The notes beneath the pieces were generated by a model that was not told the origin of the DNA, searched no databases, and worked only from the letters and a program-made list of their open reading frames with translations. Both the position numbers and the translations under genes were made by a program. This document shows, piece after piece, positions 1 to 5,465 of a stretch of DNA of 7,185 nt (positions are counted from its first letter, which is position 1; every line of letters starts with the position of its first letter). The stretch is from Bacteroidaceae bacterium (GTDB lineage: Bacteria; Bacteroidota; Bacteroidia; Bacteroidales; Bacteroidaceae), in contig CAAHEN010000012.1 of the NCBI GenBank assembly GCA_900772575.1, positions 1-7,185 of the forward strand, given 5' to 3'.

Positions 1-2
1 GG

Positions 3-77
3 GATAGCCGTTTCCTCTGGTACAAAGATACGGCTTCCGAGCGCCGAAAGCAAGCAGTGTTAAAACTCAAATCTTAG
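3..77 (+). CDS. Possible C-terminal end of an unidentified protein cut by the left edge
   Basis: Reading from base 3, the frame stays open for 24 codons and stops at TAG 75-77. The peptide begins DSRFLWYKDTASERR and ends KLKS. Its mix of charged and aromatic residues looks like a real soluble C-terminus. The other two plus-strand frames stop at base 4 or at 61-63, the second giving a less protein-like composition. I do not recognise the family, and 24 residues are too few to assign one. If real, it is co-directional with the barrel protein at 348 but separated from it by 270 bp and a separate promoter. It could equally be chance reading through non-coding DNA. Confidence 0.35.
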   Translation, partial: DSRFLWYKDTASERRKQAVLKLKS

Positions 78-130
78 ACCGTCATGGGGATCCACGCTGA
101 CTTTGGGACTAACTTCTCGAGTGCCTGTAA

Positions 131-155
131 ACCGCCACAAAACCTAATGGGCGGT
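131..155 (+). terminator. Weak stem-loop, possible terminator of the left-edge gene
   Basis: ACCGCC (131-136) pairs perfectly with GGCGGT (150-155) around a 13-nt loop. The bases that follow are AT-rich (ATGCATTTATT) but do not form a clean U-tract. It lies 54 bp after the stop at 77, so it could end that transcript. Six base pairs with a 13-nt loop is only marginally stable. Apart from this stem and the promoter at 305-312, I see nothing recognisable between 78 and 347. Confidence 0.25.
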
Positions 156-304
156 ATGCATTTATTGGATGTGTAATGATGGTGTGCGATTGATGATGCG
201 TAGTGAAAGTCCCCAAGACTATGCGGTATTCCGAACAGGTGCAAAAGTTTTACCGGACAGCAATAATTTGAGGATACATCTGAGACGTCATCACAAAAAA
301 ATGG

Positions 305-312
305 TACCTTTG
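305..312 (+). promoter_or_regulatory. Bacteroidota-type -7 promoter element (TACCTTTG)
   Basis: TACCTTTG matches the Bacteroidota primary-sigma -7 consensus TAnnTTTG exactly. It ends 35 bp before the ATG at 348, which would give a short leader of roughly 25-30 nt. No good TTTG -33 box is visible at the usual distance upstream; that stretch is instead A-rich, with a run of seven A at 295-301. The motif is short, but its position directly before a gene on the same strand makes it credible. Confidence 0.6.
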
Positions 313-347
313 TAACCTAGCTAGAACGGAAAACAAACCCATGCACC

Positions 348-956
348 ATGACCACCAAAATCCATCAACTACTCCTTGCAACTACCATTTTAGGCCTTTC
401 CTGCACATTATGCGCAGCTGAAGCCGTTGCCCAGACACCGCGCAAGGCGCTACCTCTATTTCATACAACATTGGATTTCCACTATATGGCCAAGCAACGA
501 TTTCACATTGCCGGCACATCAGTGGACGATGAAAGCACCACTGGCGCTTTATTCTTCACAGGTCTGTTCTCCATCACGCCTTGCGCCGAACTGGGAGCCG
601 GCATCGGCGTTGACAATAATGGACTGCCAATCTATCTTGCAGGACGTTACCATCCATTCGGCAGACAGGGTTGGCATGACCTATACGGCTACGCTAACAT
701 AGGATATGCCCCTTTCACTATTGATGATACCGCCAACAGAGGCTTTTACGTCGGATCCGGCCTAGGGTATACAAAGATGCTTGGTCGGCACTTTGGGCTC
801 AGCTTCCAATTAGGTTACACCATGAGACAAGTACGCGATGTCGCGGTCTATAACGTCGTACCGTCACCGGCATTCCCATATTTCGAAATTCAGTATGGAG
901 GCGAACGCAATGGCATAATCCACGCATTAACATTGGGCATTGGTTTGGTCTTTTGA
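348..956 (+). CDS. Secreted outer-membrane beta-barrel protein, function unknown
   Basis: The 202-residue protein starts with a typical signal peptide: MTTK, a hydrophobic core at about residues 8-22, and a likely signal peptidase I site AVA|Q at 26-29. The mature part shows alternating polar and hydrophobic strands rich in Gly, Tyr and Phe, for example IYLAGRYHPFG (95-105), DLYGYANIGYAPF (111-123), FYVGSGLGYTK (133-143) and LSFQLGYTM (151-159). It ends in a strand closing with a terminal Phe (ALTLGIGLVF), the usual C-terminal signal for BAM-dependent barrel assembly. About 170 mature residues fit a small 8-stranded OmpA/OmpW-like or 'outer membrane beta-barrel protein' fold. The role cannot be deduced; no catalytic motif is visible. 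ATG at 348 is preferred because the ATG at 341 is in another frame. The gene faces the recombinase tail-to-tail with an 11-bp gap and has its own promoter at 305-312. Confidence 0.85.
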   Translation: MTTKIHQLLLATTILGLSCTLCAAEAVAQTPRKALPLFHTTLDFHYMAKQRFHIAGTSVDDESTTGALFFTGLFSITPCAELGAGIGVDNNGLPIYLAGRYHPFGRQGWHDLYGYANIGYAPFTIDDTANRGFYVGSGLGYTKMLGRHFGLSFQLGYTMRQVRDVAVYNVVPSPAFPYFEIQYGGERNGIIHALTLGIGLVF

Positions 957-967
957 GCACATCAGCC

Positions 968-2110
968 TCAGTGCCTGGGATATGCCACTTTGTTGAGTAC
1001 CGTCGGTAAGCGATCAACGGCCTCCCGGCGCTGCGTATCCGTGATGTGAACATAACGCTCGGTGTGGCGGGTGCTGGAGTGCCCGGCCAATGACGCCACT
1101 GTGGACAGATGGACATCGGCGCGAACCAGATTGGTGATGAAGGTATGACGGGCGCAGTGGAAAGTGATGTGTTTGTTGATCCCCGCTGCACTCACCCACC
1201 GGCGTATAACGCGCAGACTATGTGTATAAGACGGAAGATCGAAAACGGTGCGCTCACCTTCAGGTGTGCCGTCAATCCCCCAGTCGGAAAGCGCGGCCTG
1301 ATGCTGGTGGGGCATAATGGCCAGTTCAAAAGCGCTTTCATTGAGTGAAATCTGTAGTGCCGCGCTACGTGAATGCCCCTCCACCTTGTGCTGTATGATG
1401 TTGAGCTCACGCCGTATCGCATTGATATTTTTCTCACGAAGCAGGCAGATGTCCACCCAACGAAGTCCCGTATTGCAGGCGAAGAGAAAGGCTCGCTTCA
1501 CCTCATTGTTATCACAGGAGGTATGGAAGAGGCGTCCAAGCTCCTCCGAGGTCAGTGTCTGTTTGGACATTGCCTCGTCGATAGATGCACGGACGCGTCG
1601 CGCTGGGTTCACACGCAGATGCGGTATCGCAATTTCAGAACCCAGGAAAGCACGAAACTTCTTGAAGTAACCTGCGGGTGTATTGCCACGTAGACCGCTG
1701 TCTATCATATATTCCAAGAACCCGGCACAAAATTCGGTTGTCACCTCGTGCAACCACAGTTGCTGCCCGGCGGTGTAACGGACTAAGTAGTGCCCAGTCG
1801 CCACAACCATGGCCCGATCAGTCCGGCGATACCCCTTTAGGTATTCCATATAAGCTTCAAGCAGGAGTTTGGGCATGATGGGGCGTGGCAGATGATACAT
1901 CGCACTGGCCACCTCTAGCTCATATTTGGCCCGTATTCTCCTAGCCAGTTCCATCTTCATGCGGTTGTCTTTGCGTGCCTCAGGCGAAGTGGGTTTGTCA
2001 AGGATTAGCTCTATGTTACGGCGAAAGCGCTTGCCATGTCCCATATTGATATTCAGGAAGAGGGAGATACGTCCATCCCTCAGTTTCCGTCTGCCTATAG
2101 AAATTGTCAT
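968..2110 (-). CDS. Tyrosine recombinase / site-specific integrase (Bacteroidales type)
   Basis: This 380-residue protein is a complete tyrosine recombinase that would catalyse DNA strand exchange at specific sites. Domains in order: an N-terminal arm-type DNA-binding region (about 1-75; RRKLRDGRISLFLNI resembles the arm-binding domain of Bacteroidales integrases), a SAM-like core-binding domain (about 80-175), and the catalytic domain (about 185-370). All six expected active-site residues are visible: R217 (NTGLRWVD), K242 (HKVEGH), H318 and R321 (HCARHTF), H344 (LAGHSS) and the nucleophile Y353 (ERYVHI). The size and three-domain layout fit integrases of integrative elements better than the shorter (about 300 aa) Xer or invertase types. 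The frame stays open upstream to an ATG at 2285-2287, but the added 59 residues look non-coding-like and would overlap the end of asnS by 47 bp, so ATG 2108-2110 is preferred. No excisionase, relaxase or other mobility gene is present in the window. The DNA target is unknown. Confidence 0.93.
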   Translation of the reverse strand: MTISIGRRKLRDGRISLFLNINMGHGKRFRRNIELILDKPTSPEARKDNRMKMELARRIRAKYELEVASAMYHLPRPIMPKLLLEAYMEYLKGYRRTDRAMVVATGHYLVRYTAGQQLWLHEVTTEFCAGFLEYMIDSGLRGNTPAGYFKKFRAFLGSEIAIPHLRVNPARRVRASIDEAMSKQTLTSEELGRLFHTSCDNNEVKRAFLFACNTGLRWVDICLLREKNINAIRRELNIIQHKVEGHSRSAALQISLNESAFELAIMPHQHQAALSDWGIDGTPEGERTVFDLPSYTHSLRVIRRWVSAAGINKHITFHCARHTFITNLVRADVHLSTVASLAGHSSTRHTERYVHITDTQRREAVDRLPTVLNKVAYPRH

Positions 2111-2172
2111 AACCTTATTACTGTACCTAAACTTTTTTGCCGACCGTGTATGTATGAACGGCTGAAACGGAA

Positions 2173-2210
2173 ATCGGCGCAAGCCCCTGTTAGGAAGGAC
2201 TCGCGCCGAT
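2173..2210 (-). terminator. Stem-loop between asnS and the recombinase gene, candidate asnS terminator
   Basis: ATCGGCGC (2173-2180) and GCGCCGAT (2203-2210) form a perfect GC-rich 8-bp stem with a 22-nt loop. On the minus strand it begins 31 bp after the asnS stop and is followed by TTTCCGTTTC, an imperfect U-rich tail. This suits a weak intrinsic terminator for asnS, which would separate it from the recombinase gene starting at 2110. The large loop and broken T-run make efficient termination uncertain. It could also be part of a recombinase binding or attachment region. Confidence 0.45.
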
Positions 2211-2240
2211 CTATCATTGTTATCCGATGCTACATGCGCA

Positions 2241-3635
2241 TCAAAAATCCGCAGACTTCGGTGTACGGGGGAAAGGAATGACGTCACGAATGTTCTGCAT
2301 GCCAGTCACAAAGAGAATCAGGCGTTCGAAACCGAGGCCAAACCCGCTATGTGGGCAGGTACCGAACCGGCGTGTATCGAGATACCACCACATGTCCTTC
2401 ATCGGAATGCCCAGTTCATCTATACGGGCCATCAGCTTGTCATAGCTTTCCTCACGCTCGGATCCACCAATGATTTCACCAATCTGTGGGAAAAGGACGT
2501 CCATGGCGCGAACCGTCTTGCCATCTTCATTCATCTTCATATAGAAGGCCTTGATTTCCTTGGGATAGTCCGTCAGGATAACCGGACGCTTGAAGTGTTC
2601 CTCCACAAGGAACCGCTCATGCTCACTGGCCAGATCGACACCCCAATAAACTGGAAATTCGAAGTGATGACCGGCAGCGACAGCTTTTTCAAGGATTTTG
2701 ATGCCTTCAGTGTACGTCAGGCGGACGAAGCCATGCTTGACCACGAAGTTCAGCCGATCTAGCAATGTCTTGTCTATCATTTTGTTGAGAAACTCCAGAT
2801 CATCCTTGCAATGCTCGAGGGCCCAGTTGACACAGTACTTGATGAAATCTTCAGCCAAGTCCATATTGTCAGTGATATCGTTGAAAGCGACTTCCGGTTC
2901 AATCATCCAGAACTCTGCCAAGTGGCGTGGCGTATTGGAGTTTTCGGCTCGGAATGTCGGGCCAAACGTATAGATGGCCCCGAGTGCCGTTGCCCCTAGT
3001 TCTCCCTCCAGCTGTCCGCTGACAGTAAGTGATGTCGCCTTGCCAAAGAAATCGTCGCTATAATCAATCTTGCCATCGGCATCTTTCTTCAGGGCATAGA
3101 GGTTCTTGGTGGTCACTTGGAACATCTGGCCGGCTCCCTCGCAGTCGCTGGCCGTGATGATCGGCGTATTGAAGTAGAAGAAGCCATGCTCATGGAAGTA
3201 GCGGTGTATGGCCATCGCCATGTTGTGACGAATGCGGAATACGGCACCAAACGTATTTGTACGCAGGCGCATATGGGCATGCTGGCGCATATACTCGAAA
3301 GTCTGCCCCTTCTTTTGCATGGGATAGTCGCTACCACAGGCCCCAAGCACCTCCATTTCAGAAGCTTGCAACTCCACGTTCTGGCCGCTGCCCTGGCTCT
3401 GCACGAGTGTTCCATTCACACTGAGGCAGGCGCCAGTGGTGATGAGCTTAAGCATATCAGCGTCGAACTTATCGACATCGGCTACGACTTGGATGTTCTT
3501 GATCGTTGAGCCGTCGTTGAGAGCGATGAAGTTGACGACCTTACTGCCTCGACGGGTACGTACCCAACCCTTGACATTGATTTCGGCGCCATAATCCTCA
3601 CGCGCCAAGGCATCAACTATTTTTGTTCGTTTCAT
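2241..3635 (-). CDS. asnS: Asparagine--tRNA ligase (AsnRS)
   Basis: This cytoplasmic class II aminoacyl-tRNA synthetase joins asparagine to tRNA-Asn using ATP. The 464-residue length is normal for bacterial AsnS. An N-terminal OB-fold anticodon-binding domain spans about 15-110 (INVKGWVRTRRGSKVVNFIALNDG at 19-42 is the typical opening). A catalytic domain follows: the segment at 224-248 starting FGPTFRAENSNTPRHLAEFW is class II motif 2, with its ATP-contacting Arg, and GFGLGFERL (431-439) is motif 3, with its conserved Arg438. The C-terminus ends IPFPRTPKSADF, typical of AsnRS/AspRS-type enzymes; TPRHLAEFWMIEPE supports AsnRS over AspRS. The ATG at 3633-3635 gives the usual MKRTKIVDAL start. 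It is the third housekeeping gene on the minus strand, 140 bp downstream of the pseudouridine synthase, and no clear -7 motif is seen in that gap. The gene appears intact. Confidence 0.98.
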   Translation of the reverse strand: MKRTKIVDALAREDYGAEINVKGWVRTRRGSKVVNFIALNDGSTIKNIQVVADVDKFDADMLKLITTGACLSVNGTLVQSQGSGQNVELQASEMEVLGACGSDYPMQKKGQTFEYMRQHAHMRLRTNTFGAVFRIRHNMAMAIHRYFHEHGFFYFNTPIITASDCEGAGQMFQVTTKNLYALKKDADGKIDYSDDFFGKATSLTVSGQLEGELGATALGAIYTFGPTFRAENSNTPRHLAEFWMIEPEVAFNDITDNMDLAEDFIKYCVNWALEHCKDDLEFLNKMIDKTLLDRLNFVVKHGFVRLTYTEGIKILEKAVAAGHHFEFPVYWGVDLASEHERFLVEEHFKRPVILTDYPKEIKAFYMKMNEDGKTVRAMDVLFPQIGEIIGGSEREESYDKLMARIDELGIPMKDMWWYLDTRRFGTCPHSGFGLGFERLILFVTGMQNIRDVIPFPRTPKSADF

Positions 3636-3672
3636 TCTATTGCTTTACTATATATGTCATACCAAGCCTGGT

Positions 3673-3691
3673 GGCCCTTCTTGATTGGGCC
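3673..3691 (-). other. Small stem-loop in the asnS leader
   Basis: GGCCC (3673-3677) and GGGCC (3687-3691) form a perfect 5-bp GC stem with a 9-nt loop, 38 bp before the asnS start. It could be a minor 5'-leader structure. There is no T-box-like specifier region or antiterminator sequence, and no T-run, so I infer no regulatory mechanism. The rest of the 140-bp gap holds only the stem at 3746-3769. Confidence 0.25.
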
Positions 3692-3745
3692 GAAGACCTG
3701 GCTAGACCTAGAATATGATTGTTGTTATGTATAGCACTGCGACTT

Positions 3746-3769
3746 GCCCCCAGCAAACCCTGCTGGGCA
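3746..3769 (-). terminator. Stem-loop just after the pseudouridine synthase gene
   Basis: CCCAGCA (3749-3755) pairs perfectly with TGCTGGG (3761-3767) around a 5-nt loop, and the outer G/C bases can extend it with a small bulge. On the minus strand it starts within 10 bp of the stop codon (TGA at 3776-3778). No U-tract follows (GCAAGTCGCAG), so it is not a classical intrinsic terminator. It may protect the 3' end of the message or act as a partial terminator before asnS. Confidence 0.4.
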
Positions 3770-3775
3770 CAGGAG

Positions 3776-5308
3776 TCATTCGAAGGCTCCCATTCTGAGC
3801 ATGTCGACTTCCTTCTCAGTCAGGTAGCGCCAGTCGCCACGCTTGACATTTTTCTTGGTCAATCCGGCAAAATAAACACGATCCAACTTGAGGACGTGAT
3901 AACCGAGGTGCTCGAATATGCGGCGGACGATACGGTTCTTTCCAGAGTGGATCTCTATGCCGACCTGCTTCTTGTCTGTCTCGCTGGCATATTCAACGGC
4001 ATCGGCCTTTACCTCACCATCTTCGAGTGTGACACCCTCAGCTATCTGGCGCAGATCTGCGGCTGTGACATTGTGGTCAGTGAAAACATGATAGATCTTC
4101 TTCTTCAGAAATTTGGGGTGAGTCAGTTTGGAAGCCAGTTCACCATCGTTGGTGAAGAGCAATACTCCGGTGGTACTACGATCCAGGCGACCGACAGGAT
4201 AGATGCGCTCCGGGCAGGCTCCACGTACAAGATCCATAACCGTCTTGCGGTTTTGCGGATCCTCACTGGTGGTGACGTAGCCCTTCGGCTTGTTGAGCAG
4301 GACGTAGACCTTCTTCTCCAGCTTGACCGGCTGGTCGTGGAACATCACGTTGTCCGACCGGAGCACCTTCGTGCCAAGCTCGGTGACAACCTCACCGTTG
4401 ACGGTGATGACTCCCGACGTGATATATTTGTCAGCGTCACGCCGAGAGCAGATTCCGGCATTGGCCAAAAACTTGTTCAAGCGTAACGGCTGGTTGGGGT
4501 CGACGTTTTTCTCCTTATATTCCAAACGCTTCTTCTGGCTGTACTTGGCATTGGGATCGTAATTGCCGTTATAAGTGCGCTGTGCCGGACGGTGTTTCTG
4601 GAAACCACCGCCACCATTGTTGCCATAGCCATTGCCATACCCGCCGGCATTGGGTCTTGAGTACGGACGCTCCTGGCGGTTGCCAAAGGCTGCATTGCCC
4701 CCACCCTCAGCGTTGTAGTTACGGAAACGCGGCGTATAGCCTTGTCCCTGATGCTGGCGGTCATTTCTCTGGCCGGCGCCATACGCCGGGCGGTTATTGC
4801 CGAAGCGGTTGCCACCGGAACGATATGGTTCGCCCAGTTCCTGACGCTCGTAGCCGCGAGCGTTGTAATTGTTTGGTGTCCGCTGGGGGCCTGCATAGTT
4901 CGAACCGCCCCCTACACGGGGACGGAACTGGCGCGGCCGCTCTTCATAGCCGCCATTGTTGCCGTAGCTGTTGCCATAACGGCCTTGGCGATCCTGATTG
5001 CCGCGATAACCGGCATTGCGATAGCCATCGTTGTTGGTGCGATAGCCCTCATGTCCTCCCCGGTAATTATCATTGTCATTGTTGCGATAGTTACTGCCGC
5101 CGGCATAGCGTTCGCCATCATTGGGACGAACGGTGTTGAAGCGGGGCCTGCCGCTGCCCGCAGAACTGAAGTCGCTGCTTCCTGCGCGCTCACGTCTCAC
5201 GAAGCGGGGGCGTTCGGGCCCGTTGCCTTTGTGTGCTGACCGGTAGTCGCCATCACGGCGAGCACCGTCATCGTTCAAGTTCCTGTGTTCGAAAAGATCT
5301 TCACTCAT
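3776..5308 (-). CDS. rluB: RsuA/RluB-family pseudouridine synthase with long disordered N-terminal domain
   Basis: The 510-residue protein has two parts. Residues 1 to about 265 are low-complexity, dominated by Gly, Asn, Arg and Tyr with few hydrophobics (many YRG, NNGG and GGN motifs), so probably disordered and RNA-binding. Residues about 273-505 form the enzyme: an S4 RNA-binding domain (LRLNKFLANAGICSRRDADK, 275-294, through about 320), then the synthase core with catalytic Asp376 in GRLDRSTTGVLLFTNDG (373-389) and the C-terminal motif GKNRIVRRIFEHLGYHV (456-472). The enzyme isomerises uridine to pseudouridine in rRNA; RluB acts on the 23S peptidyl-transferase region and RsuA on 16S. RluB is favoured by the S4 plus core layout and the conserved cluster, but the exact target is inferred. 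The catalytic part alone is of normal size, so the N-terminal 265 residues are an extension. ATG 5306-5308 (MSEDLFEHRN) follows an AT-rich leader without a Shine-Dalgarno site. The gene lies between purB and asnS on the same strand. Confidence 0.93.
   Translation of the reverse strand: MSEDLFEHRNLNDDGARRDGDYRSAHKGNGPERPRFVRRERAGSSDFSSAGSGRPRFNTVRPNDGERYAGGSNYRNNDNDNYRGGHEGYRTNNDGYRNAGYRGNQDRQGRYGNSYGNNGGYEERPRQFRPRVGGGSNYAGPQRTPNNYNARGYERQELGEPYRSGGNRFGNNRPAYGAGQRNDRQHQGQGYTPRFRNYNAEGGGNAAFGNRQERPYSRPNAGGYGNGYGNNGGGGFQKHRPAQRTYNGNYDPNAKYSQKKRLEYKEKNVDPNQPLRLNKFLANAGICSRRDADKYITSGVITVNGEVVTELGTKVLRSDNVMFHDQPVKLEKKVYVLLNKPKGYVTTSEDPQNRKTVMDLVRGACPERIYPVGRLDRSTTGVLLFTNDGELASKLTHPKFLKKKIYHVFTDHNVTAADLRQIAEGVTLEDGEVKADAVEYASETDKKQVGIEIHSGKNRIVRRIFEHLGYHVLKLDRVYFAGLTKKNVKRGDWRYLTEKEVDMLRMGAFE
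4610..4639 (-). repeat. Coding repeat copy 1 in the disordered domain (YGNGYGNNGG)
   Basis: This 30-bp unit encodes residues 224-233 of the pseudouridine synthase. It matches the unit at 4949-4978 at 26 of 30 bases; the differences are silent apart from one Gly/Ser change. It suggests that the low-complexity region grew partly by internal duplication. Confidence 0.7.
4949..4978 (-). repeat. Coding repeat copy 2 in the disordered domain (YGNSYGNNGG)
   Basis: This is the second 30-bp unit, encoding residues 111-120, in the same orientation and reading frame as the copy at 4610-4639. Only these two near-identical units were found by eye; the rest of the domain is compositionally similar but not clearly periodic. 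Confidence 0.7.
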
Positions 5309-5338
5309 GGTGTAATTTGATTAATAAATTGATTAGTG

Positions 5339-5352
5339 TAGCCTCGCGGCTA
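5339..5352 (-). other. Short GNRA-capped hairpin upstream of the pseudouridine synthase start
   Basis: On the minus strand TAGCC and GGCTA form a 5-bp stem closed by a GCGA loop, a stable GNRA tetraloop. It lies 30 bp before the start codon, followed by an AT-rich stretch (TTTATTAATCAAATTA). It may shape the 5' leader, but five pairs could arise by chance. No -7 promoter motif is visible in the 157-bp gap 5309-5465, which suggests read-through from purB. Confidence 0.3.
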
Positions 5353-5465
5353 TGATGTGTATGTGATGTGCATTCAGCTCCAGTGCTTCCGCAAGTCCTG
5401 TTTCCAGACTGGGGTGCGTCGCCCCTCGACATGCCAACGGCGTATGTATCAGGCGACAGTCGTAA

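Noticed and set aside
84..176. 30-codon plus-strand small ORF just after the left-edge stop
   Set aside because: There is no ribosome-binding feature, promoter or conserved composition, and the weak stem at 131-155 lies inside it. Chance is the better explanation.
78..347. Possible structured RNA (tmRNA- or 6S-like) in the gene-free stretch
   Set aside because: No conserved tmRNA 5' or 3' end, tRNA-like fold or long pairing was found; only one weak 6-bp stem is visible.
348..413. Lipoprotein signal in the barrel protein (Cys19 or Cys22)
   Set aside because: The residues before Cys19 (GLS) and Cys22 (CTL) do not fit a lipobox, while AVA|Q at 26-29 is a good ordinary signal peptidase I site.
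2111..2240. tRNA gene as integration target beside the recombinase
   Set aside because: No cloverleaf, T-loop GTTCGA-type sequence or CCA end is present in the gap.
3719..4486. 255-codon plus-strand frame antisense to the pseudouridine synthase
   Set aside because: The minus strand holds a clear conserved enzyme across the same bases, and the plus-strand product has no recognisable domain, signal or promoter.
4742..5239. 165-codon plus-strand frame encoding an Ala/Ile/Val-rich, membrane-like peptide
   Set aside because: It lies wholly opposite the Gly/Asn/Tyr-rich domain of the pseudouridine synthase. The reverse complements of GGN, AAY and TAY codons automatically give Ala, Val and Ile codons, so the hydrophobic composition is an artefact.
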